Part shown: in pieces, positions 17,895 to 26,843 of the stretch
Position numbering within the stretch: the first letter of the stretch is position 1
Layout of the letters: every line of letters begins with the position of its first letter
Assembly: GCA_963814355.1 (NCBI GenBank)
Contig: CAWFCZ010000018.1
Span: forward strand, 496,001 to 560,000
From: JADGOV01 sp963814355
GTDB taxonomy: Bacteria; Actinomycetota; Actinomycetes; JADGOV01
Reading direction: 5' to 3'
DNA: 64,000 nucleotides
Made by a program: the position numbers and the translations under genes
The notes under the pieces: generated by a model
What the model was told of the DNA's origin: nothing
The model's database searches: none
Seen by the model: only the letters and a program-made list of their open reading frames with translations

Positions 17895-19064
17895 ATGGCC
17901 CCCGCCAAGCCGCGTCACCTCTTTCTCGTGGCCAACAACATCACCGAAGTCGGCGGTCTGCAGCGGGTGGTGCACACCCTCGCCAGCGCGTTCGTCGGTG
18001 CCGGCCATGACGTCGAAGTGCTCGGCATCGTGCCCCACCCGGCGCCGTTTTCCTACCGCATGGCGGGCTACCGGACCTTCGAGCTGTACGACACCGTCGA
18101 ACCACAGCGCTGGCAGCCCACGACGCTGCGGGACACCGTCAACCTCCCGGCCCGCCGTCGAGAGCGGCAGCGGGGACGGATGCACGCCGACGCCGTCGAG
18201 CGGCTCTCCCGGCGCTTCCGGGCGGTACCCGACGGGATCGTGATCTGCACTCAGGCCTGGGCGATGGACTGGGTGGCCGAGGCGGACACCGCTCACCTCC
18301 GGGTGATCACGCAGAGCCACGAGTCTTACGAGGCCTCCCGCGGCCTGACCCCGGCCTCCCGCGGCTCCGCCCGGTATGCGCGGATGTGGCGTACCTACCG
18401 GGACACCGACCTGTTCCTGCTGCTCACCCAGCACGACGCGGACCGCTTCGAGCGCGACGGGTTCAACAACGTGGCCGTACTGGCCAACCCGCTGACCCTC
18501 TACCCCGAGGCAGGCTCGGTACTGACCGCCAAGACGGTCATCAACGTGGGTCGCTACCACGACCAGAAGAACCAACGAGCGCTGATCGACGCCTTCGCCC
18601 TCGTCCACGCCCGCCATCCGGACTGGACCTTGAGGTTGGTCGGCGACGGCCCGCTGGAGGCGCAGCTACGAGCTCAGATCGACACGCTGGGGCTCGCAGA
18701 CTGCGTCGAACTGGTCGGGCCTTCGCAGCGCGTCGAGGCGGAACTGATGGCCAGTTCGATCTTCGCGCTGTCCTCCGACTTCGAGGGTCTGCCACTGGTG
18801 CTCACCGAGGCGATGGCCTGCGGGGTGCCGTGCGTCAGCTTCGACTGCGCCCCCGGTATTCGCGAGATCATCCGCGACGAGGAGGACGGCCTGGTTGTGC
18901 CGCCGCGCGACGTGCCCGCCCTGGCGGATGCCATCTGCCGCCTGATCGCCGACGAGCCGCTGCGGCGCCGGCTCGGCGCAGCGGCCCGGGACAACATCCG
19001 CCGGTTCTCCGGCGTGGAGATTCTGCGACAGTGGCACGAGGTTTTCGACCTCGTGGAGCGCTAA
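17895..19064 (+). CDS. GT4-family glycosyltransferase
   Basis: 389 residues from ATG 17895, chosen because GGGGGAGA lies 5-6 bases before it; GTG 17856, which overlaps the previous stop, is a possible alternative adding 13 residues. It has a GT-B fold: N-lobe HLFLVANNITEVGGLQRVVHTLA, C-lobe start INVGRYHDQKNQRALIDAFA, LRLVGDGPLEAQLR, FALSSDFEGLPLVLTEAMACG with the family Glu-x7-Glu element, and VSFDCAPGIREII. These are the hallmarks of retaining GT4 enzymes of the TagE/poly-GlcNAc type. With the upstream CDP-glycerol transferase it probably glycosylates the same surface polymer. Confidence 0.88.
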   Translation: MAPAKPRHLFLVANNITEVGGLQRVVHTLASAFVGAGHDVEVLGIVPHPAPFSYRMAGYRTFELYDTVEPQRWQPTTLRDTVNLPARRRERQRGRMHADAVERLSRRFRAVPDGIVICTQAWAMDWVAEADTAHLRVITQSHESYEASRGLTPASRGSARYARMWRTYRDTDLFLLLTQHDADRFERDGFNNVAVLANPLTLYPEAGSVLTAKTVINVGRYHDQKNQRALIDAFALVHARHPDWTLRLVGDGPLEAQLRAQIDTLGLADCVELVGPSQRVEAELMASSIFALSSDFEGLPLVLTEAMACGVPCVSFDCAPGIREIIRDEEDGLVVPPRDVPALADAICRLIADEPLRRRLGAAARDNIRRFSGVEILRQWHEVFDLVER

Positions 19065-19092
19065 CGGGTCCAGCCCGGACGGTTGGGGCGAG

Positions 19093-19941
19093 TCACGGCT
19101 TGACCGCGATCCGGCCTTCATCCATTCGCAGCAGCAGGAGCCGAGCCCCGGTCTCGGCGAGGTACTCATCCACCGCCTGCCGGGAGCCGAGCCACCAGCC
19201 GTAGTCGTCGATCAGGAGCACACCGCCGGGGGACAACCGAGGGTAGAGCGCAGTGAGCTCGTGCTTCGTCGAGGCGTACCAGTCGGTGTCCAGCCGGAGC
19301 ACGGCAATGCGTTCCGGTGCCTGTGCCGGCACGGTCTGCTCGACCAGGCCGGGGACCAGGTGCACCCGCTCGGGTGGGTAGGGCACCTGGGCGAACCCGG
19401 CGGCGACATCGTGCTGGGTGGCGACCGCCCAGATGCCCGCGTCCCGGGAGGCCCGCCCCAGGAGCGTGCTCGCCGACTCGCCGTCCCGGCGGCGGTCCTC
19501 CTCGGTCGGTGGCGGCATCCCCTGGAAGGTGTCGAACAGGTACAGTCCTCGACCGGTGTCGTTCGCGGCGATCAGCGTACGGGCCGCGGCCTGCATGCTG
19601 CCGCCCCGCCAGACACCGCATTCCACGATGTCGCCGGCGATGCCGTGCCGGCTGACATAGCGCACAGCCAGAATGAGGGCGTACAGCCGCTCGGGTGAGG
19701 TCATCGTCCACGGCTTGACCGCCGTGATGATGGCCCGGGCCTCGGAGTCGTAGTCGGCCGGGAACCTGATAGCGGGCGCTGCGGGCGCTCTGGCGCCGTC
19801 GGCCGACACCGGGCCGGCAGACCGCCTGGCGGCGCCCGCCGAGGCCCCTGCCCGGCTCCGGCCGGCAGCCGCCGGGGCCTTGACGACGCGGTAGCCGAGG
19901 GTTCGTTCTAGCGCCGTGTTCACGGTGCGCCGCCAGGTCAT
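19093..19941 (-). CDS. TylF/MycF-family SAM-dependent O-methyltransferase
   Basis: 282 residues if started at ATG 19941; an ATG at 20022 would add 27 residues and nearly meet the divergent GH26 gene, and no ribosome site settles the matter. After a low-complexity Ala/Arg stretch comes the macrocin O-methyltransferase-type fold: DIVECGVWRGGSMQAAAR (SAM motif I), YLFDTFQGMPPPTEED, HLVPGLVEQT, IAVLRLDTDWYASTKHEL (metal-binding Asp) and VLLIDDYGWWLGSR. Members methylate sugar hydroxyls using Mg2+. Located convergent to the GT4 gene, so methylation of a surface sugar is a reasonable guess, unproven. Confidence 0.85.
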   Translation of the reverse strand: MTWRRTVNTALERTLGYRVVKAPAAAGRSRAGASAGAARRSAGPVSADGARAPAAPAIRFPADYDSEARAIITAVKPWTMTSPERLYALILAVRYVSRHGIAGDIVECGVWRGGSMQAAARTLIAANDTGRGLYLFDTFQGMPPPTEEDRRRDGESASTLLGRASRDAGIWAVATQHDVAAGFAQVPYPPERVHLVPGLVEQTVPAQAPERIAVLRLDTDWYASTKHELTALYPRLSPGGVLLIDDYGWWLGSRQAVDEYLAETGARLLLLRMDEGRIAVKP

Positions 19942-20036
19942 GGGAAACCGTAAACCGCAGTCCATCCTCGCTGGCGGCGACCCGCCGATCGAGGGCCCGG
20001 CGTCAAGGCTCCACGGGCCCATGCCGATACCTGCTC

Positions 20037-21832
20037 ATGCGTTCCTCCAGAGCCGCCGTCCTGCTGGTGGCCGTCGTCCTGACGCCGCTTCCAGCAGTTG
20101 GAGGTACCGCGCTCGCCGCCGGCCGGGCCGCCGACCCCGCCGCACCCATGACCGCGGCGGCCTCTCCGATCGTGTTCGGACTGGGCAGCCCCAGCGATTC
20201 GGCCCGGCACGCCACCGAGTCCGCGCTGGGTGCGCGCTCGGCGATCGTCGGCAGCTTCGCCACCCAGACCAACTCCCCGGACTTCTGGCGGAACTGGGCC
20301 GACAGCGTTCGGGCCGGCGGCGCCGTGGTGCAGTTGTTTTGGGACCCCACCCCGGGGATCGCCAACGACCCGAACTCGACGCTGCGCTCCATCATCCGCG
20401 GCGATCACGACGCCTACATCAAGCACTGGACCCATATGGTGCACGGGTACCGGCATCCGGTCATCGTCCGGCTGATGGCCGAGATGAACGGCAACTGGCA
20501 GCCCTACTCCCCCGGCGTCAACGGCAACGTCGCCGGTGAGTTCCCCGCGGCCTGGCGACACGTGGTCGACCTGGCCCGCGGCCAGCACGCCACCAACATC
20601 ATCTGGGACTGGAACCCGAACAAGCCAGCCAGCTGGTCCACCCCACTGGGTCAGCTGTGGCCAGGCAGCAGCTACGTGGACTGGGTCGGACTGGACGTCT
20701 ACAACTGGGGAGACACCGCGCACGGCCCGTGGACGGCGTTCTCCACGATGATGGGGCCGGCGGTCAGCGCGGTCCGGGCCGTCGCCGGCAACAAGCCGCT
20801 GATGCTGAACGAGGTCGGTACCAACACCAGCGGCGACAAGGCCGGCTGGATCGCCGAGATGTTCGCCACCCTCCCGCGCTTCGGCGTCAAGGCAGTGGTC
20901 TACTTCGACTACGCGCTCGACGGCGCCGACTGGCGACTGAGCTCGCCGGCCGCGGCCATGGCCGCCGCGCGGGCCGCGGTGCACACCGCCCCGTACGTCA
21001 CAGCCAACCACCAGGTGGTCCGGGCCATCGAGGCCTTGCTGACCTCTCCGAGGACGCCGGCCCTTCATACGGTGGCCGATTTCGACGGGAACGGCTCCAC
21101 CGACCTGTCGGTCTACCGCCCCTCCACCGGCAGCTGGTACGCCCGGGGGGTACTCGCCGCCCGCTGGGGGGCGCCGGGTGATGTGCCGGTACCGGCGGAC
21201 TACAACGGCGACCGCCGCGCCGACGTCGCGCTCTGGCGGCCGGCCAACGGCCGCTGGTACCTCCGCGGCGTCCCCTCCTTCGGCTACGGCACCACCGGCG
21301 ACCTTCCCGTCCCCGCCGACTACACCGGCGACGGCCGCGCCGCGGCCGCCGTGTTCCGCCCGGCCACCGGCACCTGGTGGATCCGCGGCGCCGCCCCGAT
21401 CCACTACGGCCAACGCGGCGACATCCCGGTCCCCGGCGGACTACAACGGCGACGGCCGCACCGACGGCCGCCGTGTTCCGCCCGGCCACCGGCACCTGGT
21501 GGATCCGCGGCGCCGCCCCGATCCACTACGGCCAACGCGGCGACATCCCGGTCCCCGGCGACTACAACGCCGACGGCCGCACCGAGGCCGCCGTCTTCCG
21601 CCCAGCCACCGGCACCTGGTGGATCCGCGGCACCGCCCCGATCCACTACGGCCAACGCGGCGACATCCCGGTCCCCGGCGACTACAACGCCGACGGCCGC
21701 ACCGAGGCCGCCATCTGGCGCCCAGCCACCGGCATGTGGTGGGTCCGCGGCCGGCCCGGCACGGCATATGGAGTCAGCAGCGACCACCCGCTGCCCCTGC
21801 CGCCCGGCATCCGTATCCCCAGCGGGCTGTAA
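20037..21832 (+). CDS. Secreted GH26-like glycoside hydrolase with C-terminal tandem repeats, frame broken in the repeats
   Basis: ATG 20037 opens a signal peptide (AAVLLVAVVLTPLPAVGGTALAAG). A GH26/mannanase-like catalytic domain follows (~45-330): VIVRLMAEMNGNWQPY gives the probable acid/base Glu near residue 149, and KPLMLNEVGTN the nucleophile Glu near 258. From ~residue 345 on there are FG-GAP/VCBS-like repeats (ADYNGDGRTDAAVFRPATG, WW-I-RG). One repeat has two extra bases (near 21435 and 21466); as written, the frame leaves the repeats and runs antisense through the next genes to 22430. With both removed it ends at TAA 21830-21832 (IRIPSGL). The catalytic domain is intact either way. 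Probably degrades or binds a polysaccharide outside the cell. Confidence 0.75.
21345..21706 (+). repeat. Three near-identical 120-bp tandem repeats in the GH26-like gene
   Basis: Units start at the GCCGCC codons at 21345, 21467 and 21587, with a diverged fourth unit from 21707 and older, more diverged units from about 21063. Each codes 40 residues (AAVFRPATGTWWIRG ... HYGQRGDIPVP ... DYN-DGR-T). The first unit is 122 bp because of two inserted G residues; the second and third are 120 bp. The near identity at DNA level indicates recent duplication and allows copy-number change by slippage or recombination. Confidence 0.9.
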
Positions 21833-21851
21833 CCCGGTAACCGAGGCCGGC

Positions 21852-22358
21852 TCATGGGGTGACCGGGGCCCGGGCCCGCGCGGTGACCTCGATCCGGGCG
21901 GTGCCCCCGGGGAAGGTACCGGTCAGCGCGTTGATCATAGTGAGGAAGGGCAGCGGCTTGTCGTCGGTGAGCACCACGCTCACCGTGACCCCGTCGGTCC
22001 CGACGTCGCCGAGCTGCAGCCGGGGGTACCCGGTGTCCCGGGTGGTGAGGTACCCGACCACCGCGGCGCGAACCCCGTCGGAGGTCAACGGCAGGTCGCT
22101 GCCGGCGCCGGTGGTGTAGAGCCGGTTGCCGTCCTCGGCGTGCGTACCGGCCACGGCCGCGCCGTCGGCCAGCCCGGCCAATGCCCGCCGGCTGAGGAAG
22201 AACGCCGAGGCGTCCACCGCGACGATGATCAGTGCAATCGCGATCAGTGCGTAGCCGATGGTGAGCAGCATGATCGCGCCGTCATCCGACGAGCGGTCAA
22301 CGCTTGGTCCGCACACCCACCGCGGCTGGCCTCCGGAGGACCGGCTCACGATGCTCAC
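21852..22358 (-). CDS. TadG-like pilus-assembly membrane protein
   Basis: 168 residues from GTG 22358, which overlaps the preceding gene's TGA by 4 nt. The sequence opens with a short basic stretch, then SSDDGAIMLLTIGYALIAIALIIVAVDASAFFLSRRALAGLADGAAVAG. This is a single N-terminal TM helix and an Ala-rich segment typical of putative Flp pilus assembly TadG proteins in actinobacteria (Rv3654c/TadE-TadG group), then an extracytoplasmic domain of ~110 residues. It is the last gene of the Tad operon. A longer upstream reading of the frame is a shadow of the TadE gene. Confidence 0.8.
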   Translation of the reverse strand: MSIVSRSSGGQPRWVCGPSVDRSSDDGAIMLLTIGYALIAIALIIVAVDASAFFLSRRALAGLADGAAVAGTHAEDGNRLYTTGAGSDLPLTSDGVRAAVVGYLTTRDTGYPRLQLGDVGTDGVTVSVVLTDDKPLPFLTMINALTGTFPGGTARIEVTARARAPVTP

Positions 22359-22825
22359 GACAGCTCCGGGCGGAACTCGTCGATCAGTTCGGTGTGCCGG
22401 CCCCGCACCGGGATCCCGCCGAGTCGGTGACCTCCCAAGGCTGTGGGCACCAGCGGCAACACGACTGTGTAGTCCAGTGCCACGTACACCGCGCTGCCCG
22501 GAGTACGGCAATCCGTCTGGCAACTGATCTGCAAGGCGCCAGGGGGCAGGGCAAGGCCCTGGTCGTGCAAGGCCAGGGCGGCGGCCGCCCGGGCCCGCGC
22601 CGTGGGGTCTCCGTTGGTCGTGGTGACGTAGGCCCGGCCGGCATCCCGAGTGGCCGCGGTCACCGCGAAGGCGGCCCGCTGCACGGTGAAGACCGCGAGC
22701 ACCAGATACGCCAGCGGCACGAGGAGCACCACGGACAGGAAGCTGAACTCGATGAGCGCGCTACCCCGGTCGGCGGGCGCGCCGGCGGGGAACGCCCGAC
22801 GTCGCCGCAACCGGGCCGCGCTCAC
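22355..22825 (-). CDS. TadE-family pseudopilin-like protein
   Basis: 156 residues from GTG 22825 (4-nt overlap with the upstream stop). A basic leader ends in DRGSALIEFSFLSVVLLVPLAYLVLAVFTVQRA: the TadE signature of a small residue, then x-x-x-Glu at +5 and a TM helix, where TadE-type pseudopilins are processed. The remaining ~100 residues are extracytoplasmic and include a Cys pair (SCQTDCRT). Acts with the other Tad proteins in building a Flp/Tad pilus or related secretion machine. Confidence 0.85.
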   Translation of the reverse strand: MSAARLRRRRAFPAGAPADRGSALIEFSFLSVVLLVPLAYLVLAVFTVQRAAFAVTAATRDAGRAYVTTTNGDPTARARAAAALALHDQGLALPPGALQISCQTDCRTPGSAVYVALDYTVVLPLVPTALGGHRLGGIPVRGRHTELIDEFRPELS

Positions 22826-23214
22826 TCCCCCTCCCGCACCGCATGCCCCGCGACGGTGATGACCTGCGACGGGCCGTAGAAGCCGAAGACCGGCAGCGGT
22901 GCCCGGACCCGAATCACCACCAGGTCGGCGCCGTCGCGGCGTTCCACCCCGGCCGAGACGTCGCTGGCGAAGCGGCCGGACAGCGCGGTCGTGATCAGCT
23001 GCCGGGTGCGCCCGACCCCGTCCTCGGGTTCGCGGTCGGCGTTCGCCCCGTACCGGGCCCCTTCGCTGGCGCTGGCCACCAGGACGTTGCGGACGTGGAG
23101 GTCGAGGCCGAGTTGGAGGATCACCAGGAAGAGCGCCGTCAACAGGACGCCGACCAGGACGAACTCGACGGGAGCCGAGCCGCGCTCACCGCCCGTCGGG
23201 CAGCGGGCGGTCAC
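22822..23214 (-). CDS. TadE-family pseudopilin-like protein (second copy)
   Basis: 130 residues from GTG 23214, picked because it overlaps the upstream TGA by 4 nt and begins right before the TadE motif: ERGSAPVEFVLVGVLLTALFLVILQLGLDLHVRNVLVASASEGARYGA. A single N-terminal TM helix follows the G-S-A-P-V-E-F processing region. The outer domain is short and ends VITVAGHAVREGE. Two adjacent TadE-like genes plus TadG is the normal actinobacterial Tad arrangement. Confidence 0.85.
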   Translation of the reverse strand: MTARCPTGGERGSAPVEFVLVGVLLTALFLVILQLGLDLHVRNVLVASASEGARYGANADREPEDGVGRTRQLITTALSGRFASDVSAGVERRDGADLVVIRVRAPLPVFGFYGPSQVITVAGHAVREGE

Positions 23215-23414
23215 GGACCCTTGACGTTGGACAGTGCGTCGCTGAGTAGCTGCTCCAGCTTCGGCCCGGCGATCGCCCACAGACCGGCGACGAGCCCGGC
23301 CGTCATCAGGGTGATCAGCACCCAGCCTGGGACGTCGCCACGGTCCCGGCTACCGGCGGTCACCCGGATGTGCATCCTGAGCAACAGGTCAAGGGTTGGC
23401 TGGAGTAGCGACAT
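23211..23414 (-). CDS. Small Tad-locus membrane protein, pilin-like
   Basis: 67 residues from ATG 23414. An amphipathic basic N-terminus (DLLLRMHIRVTAGSRDRGD) precedes one TM helix (VPGWVLITLMTAGLVAGLWAIAG) and a short tail ending LSDALSNVKGP. It lies where other actinobacteria encode the Flp pilin or a DUF4244-like small protein, between TadC and the TadE genes, and overlaps the next gene by 4 nt. No Glu at +5 after the Gly is seen in the form typical of Flp pilins, so a pilin role is inferred from size and position. Confidence 0.65.
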   Translation of the reverse strand: MSLLQPTLDLLLRMHIRVTAGSRDRGDVPGWVLITLMTAGLVAGLWAIAGPKLEQLLSDALSNVKGP

Positions 23415-23470
23415 GGCGTGGCTCCCGAAGGGTCGGCGGTGGACAGAGATCGGTTCGGGGAGGAGATGAG

Positions 23471-24406
23471 TCAGACAGTGGTCAGGGTGAAGCCGTAGAA
23501 GCCTGGGAAGAGGGCGAACAGGACGGTGATCGGCAGCACCAGGAACACGACCGGCACCATCATGGCCAACTCCTTCTTTCCGCCGGTCTCCAGCAGCGCC
23601 CGCCGGCCGGCCTCCCGTACGTCGACCGCCTGGGCGCGGAGCACCTCGGCGAGCGGTGTGCCGCGTTCCACCGCGACCGCCACCCCGTCGGCGAAGCGGG
23701 CCAGCGCAGGCAGCGAGGTCCGCGCCGCCAGGGCGTCGAGGGCCTCGGGCAGCGTGGCCCCGGCCCGGGCTTGCGCCAACGCCCGACCCAGCTCCGCGGC
23801 CAGCGCGCCTCGACCGATGCGGCTCAGCCGCTCCAGCGCGCCGAGCGGCCCCTCACCCGCGGCCACGGCGAGCGCCAGCAGGTCGGCGACGGTCGGGAAT
23901 TCCGCCGTCATCCGCTCCTCCCGGACCCGCACCTCGCGACTCAGCCATCGATCCCGCGCCAGGACACCCACCACCGTGAGCAGCATCGCCAGTACGGTCA
24001 GCGCCAGCGGAGAGGTACGCCAACCGCGGGCGAGCACCAGCCCGCTCACCGCCAACCCGGTCAGCAGGCCGACCGCGCCCCAGACCAACTGCTCCACCCG
24101 GAAGGCTTCCACGCTGATCTCCCGGCCGGCTTGAGCCAGGCGGCGCTGGACCGAGGCCCGACCACCGACCAAGGAGTCCAGTTTGGCCACGAGGTCCGTA
24201 AGCAGCGGGCGCGCCAGCCGTTCCAGCGTCGGGAACGGCGTGAGCGCGGCGTGTTCGTTCAGCAGCCGTGACGGCCGGGCGGCGTCACGAAGGTAGGGTG
24301 CCAACCGGTCGACGAGGCGCGGGCGGCGAGTGAACGGCAGTCGAGTCATCGCCAGCCACCCGCCCAGCCCCGAGACCAGTCCGAGAGCCGCCCCAGTGGT
24401 GATCAT
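23471..24406 (-). CDS. Type II secretion F-domain protein TadC
   Basis: 311 residues from ATG 24406. Hydrophobic segments lie near the N-terminus, at about residues 105-150 and at the C-terminus (MVPVVFLVLPITVLFALFPGFYG). Between them is the cytoplasmic T2SSF domain (EFPTVADLLALAVAAGEGPLGALERLSRIG, TLPEALDALAARTSLPALARFADGVAVAVERGTPL). TadC pairs with TadB as the inner-membrane platform for the Tad ATPase. It sits 43 bp after tadB in the same operon. Confidence 0.9.
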   Translation of the reverse strand: MITTGAALGLVSGLGGWLAMTRLPFTRRPRLVDRLAPYLRDAARPSRLLNEHAALTPFPTLERLARPLLTDLVAKLDSLVGGRASVQRRLAQAGREISVEAFRVEQLVWGAVGLLTGLAVSGLVLARGWRTSPLALTVLAMLLTVVGVLARDRWLSREVRVREERMTAEFPTVADLLALAVAAGEGPLGALERLSRIGRGALAAELGRALAQARAGATLPEALDALAARTSLPALARFADGVAVAVERGTPLAEVLRAQAVDVREAGRRALLETGGKKELAMMVPVVFLVLPITVLFALFPGFYGFTLTTV

Positions 24407-24449
24407 CGTCGGGCCTTGCGTGAGCGCACGGTACCCCGGCAGGCCCGCG

Positions 24450-25313
24450 TCATCGCAGCACCCGAATCTCGATGGGCAGCCGGGCGATGCGCTTCATCAC
24501 CCGGTAGGCCACCAGGGACAGGCCGCCGCCGACCGCGAGGACCGCGGCGCCGGCAGCGGTGTTGTACGCCAGTACCGCCTCGGGCCGCAGAGCCAAGATC
24601 GCGAGTAGCAGCCATGGCGCCGCCACGGCGAGCCGGGCCGCGTTGACGGTCCAGCCCTGCCGGGTCTCCAGCTCGGCCCGGGCGCGGGCGTCCTCACGCA
24701 GGAAGGTCGACAGCGTACGGAGCAAGCTGCCGAGATCGGTACCACCGACGTCCCGGGCGAGACGCAGCGATTCCACCACCCGGTCGCCGACCGGATCGGC
24801 GAGGCGAGCCTTGAGCCGATCCAGGCATTCCCCGAAGCGGCCGGTCGCCCGGTAGTCCTCGGCGAACAGGTGGAATGGGCGGCGGAGCAGCTGCGGCCCC
24901 CGCACGCCAAGCTGCGACAGCGCCTCCGGCAGCGCCAGACCGGCACGCACGCCCGAGGCGAGGTTGTCCACCGCCTCCGGCCAGAGCCCCCGCAGCTCAG
25001 CGGCTCGCTGCCGCTGCCGGAACCGCACGATCCCCCACGGGCCGCGAGCGGCAAAGCAGCCGAAGCACGCCGCGATAGGCAGTGTCCGGGACACGGCCAG
25101 AACCAGGAGGGCGGTCGTGGCCGACGCCACGGCCGAAGCGACGATCAGCTGGGCGGGGGTGATGGCTTCGAGGTCCGCCTGGGCGAGCATGTCACCGGTC
25201 CGCGCGTGCCATCCGCTACCGGACCGAGACTCGTGCCGGTGGCCCCGACGGGCACCCGATCGCCAGATCGACAGCAGTCCCAAGCCCAGCAGCAGACCGA
25301 GCGCGGCGCCCAT
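24450..25313 (-). CDS. Type II secretion F-domain protein TadB
   Basis: 287 residues from ATG 25313, whose ATGA overlaps the TadA stop. It has an N-terminal TM segment, a pair of hydrophobic segments near 55-95, the cytoplasmic T2SSF domain (LWPEAVDNLASGVRAGLALPEALSQLGVRGP, DVGGTDLGSLLRTLSTFLRED) and two C-terminal TM helices. Acts with TadC as the platform protein coupling the TadA motor to pilus assembly. Confidence 0.9.
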   Translation of the reverse strand: MGAALGLLLGLGLLSIWRSGARRGHRHESRSGSGWHARTGDMLAQADLEAITPAQLIVASAVASATTALLVLAVSRTLPIAACFGCFAARGPWGIVRFRQRQRAAELRGLWPEAVDNLASGVRAGLALPEALSQLGVRGPQLLRRPFHLFAEDYRATGRFGECLDRLKARLADPVGDRVVESLRLARDVGGTDLGSLLRTLSTFLREDARARAELETRQGWTVNAARLAVAAPWLLLAILALRPEAVLAYNTAAGAAVLAVGGGLSLVAYRVMKRIARLPIEIRVLR

Positions 25314-26545
25314 CAGGCCGCCCGCTCGGCACTGAGCAAGTACGGCAGGTCGAAGCCCGCGGCGGCGAATCGATCGGGATGGGGCGGATATCCTTGCGCT
25401 CGGACCAGGCGCCCAGCCACGCTGCCGAACACGTCGCAGACCTCCACCACCCCGTTCTCCGCCCGACCCGGAACGCCGGCGATCTCACCCACCCGGCGCC
25501 GGCCGTCGGAGTCCTTTCGAATGTGGACCACGAGATCGACGGTGGAAGCCACCGTGGGCACCACAAAGGAGTGGCCGACGTTCTCGCCGGCGAGCAACGG
25601 CAGCGTGCAGAGCTTGGCGATCGCCTCCCGGGCGCTGTTGGCGTGGATCGAACACATCCCTGGCAGCCCGCTGTTCAACGCGATCAGCAGGTCCAGGCAC
25701 TCCGCCTGTCGAACCTCCCCCACCAACAACCGGTCCGGGCGCATCCGCAGGGCTTCGGTCACGAGGCGGCGCAGCGGCACCTCTCCGGTACCCTCCAGGT
25801 TGGGTTGTCGGGTCTGCAGCGCTACCACGTCCGGCAACGGAATCTGCAGCTCGAAGACCTCCTCGACGGTGATCACACGTTCGCGGGCCGGGATGGCGGC
25901 CGCCAGACAATTCAGGAGCGTGGTCTTGCCCGCTTGGGTGCCGCCGGCCACGATGACGTTCAGCCCGCTGGCGACGGCGGCCTCCAGGAACCTGGCGGCC
26001 GGTGCCGTCAGGGTGCCGAGCGCGATCAGCTCGTCCAGTCCGCCGGCCGACAACACGAACTTGCGGATGTTCACCGCCCAGTGCCGGCGGGTGATCTCGG
26101 GGATGACCACATGGAGTCGCGAGCCATCCGGCAACATCGCGTCGACGAAGGGCTGGCTGAGGTCAACCCGGCGCCCGGAACTTTTCAACATGCGCTCCAC
26201 CAGGTCGCGGACTTGGCCGTCGTCCAGGATCGTGGTGGTCAGTTCGCTGCGTCCCCGGCGGGCCAGGAACACCCGCCCGGGAGCGTTGACCCAGATCTCT
26301 TCGACCGTGGGGTCGTCGAGGTAAGGCTGCAGCGGTCCGAACCCGGCGACCGCGTGGAAGATCTCCCGGGCCACGTCGGCCGCATCGACGAGCTCCGGAA
26401 GGGCCGAGGTGAGCGCTCGCTCGTCGTAGTCGGCGACCACGTCGTCGACGAGTTGCCGCACGGCGCCTGGCTCGGCCTGGGGGTCCAGACCGCGACGCCG
26501 GACGAGCTCCCGCACCTCGTCTTCGACCAGCCGAAGCGCGTTCAC
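25313..26545 (-). CDS. Tad/CpaF-type secretion ATPase
   Basis: 410 residues from GTG 26545 with GGACGAGAG before it. A hexameric VirB11-like motor: N-terminal region to ~residue 110 (FGPLQPYLDDPTVEEIWVN), Walker A GGTQAGKTTLLN near residue 200, Asp box VEEVFELQ, Walker B-like RPDRLLVGEV and the His box (GMCSIHANSA). ATP hydrolysis drives pilus extension or secretion at the inner membrane. First gene of the minus-strand Tad operon running to 21852. The 298 bp before the next gene at 26844 hold no other convincing gene and must contain the operon promoter. Confidence 0.95.
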   Translation of the reverse strand: MNALRLVEDEVRELVRRRGLDPQAEPGAVRQLVDDVVADYDERALTSALPELVDAADVAREIFHAVAGFGPLQPYLDDPTVEEIWVNAPGRVFLARRGRSELTTTILDDGQVRDLVERMLKSSGRRVDLSQPFVDAMLPDGSRLHVVIPEITRRHWAVNIRKFVLSAGGLDELIALGTLTAPAARFLEAAVASGLNVIVAGGTQAGKTTLLNCLAAAIPARERVITVEEVFELQIPLPDVVALQTRQPNLEGTGEVPLRRLVTEALRMRPDRLLVGEVRQAECLDLLIALNSGLPGMCSIHANSAREAIAKLCTLPLLAGENVGHSFVVPTVASTVDLVVHIRKDSDGRRRVGEIAGVPGRAENGVVEVCDVFGSVAGRLVRAQGYPPHPDRFAAAGFDLPYLLSAERAA

Positions 26546-26843
26546 GCAGCTCTCGTCCTATTCGTTGCTAGATGCCTAAGTTACGGCGGTGATGGGGCAA
26601 TTGCCGGTAACCATAGACGGTCCGCCGCTCGGTCGCTCGGGCGGCCTCGTCACCTGTGGACAAGCGCTCGCCCAGGAAGCCGGCGAGGAGTTCCCGGCCG
26701 AGCTCACCAAGGCCGACGCCTCTGGGAAAGATCGACGAGCTCCAGGCCCGTACCGGACGCGGCAGCTGAGCCGGCCGGGCCGGGCCGGCGTCGCAGGGTC
26801 GGCCGTTCGGCGATCAGTCTCACCCGGCCGCTAGGTTTCCGCC

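Noticed and set aside
26589..26834. Plus-strand frame of 81 codons between the Tad operon and the patatin gene
   Set aside because: No ribosome site, low-complexity Arg/Pro composition and no recognisable domain; the region more likely holds promoters.
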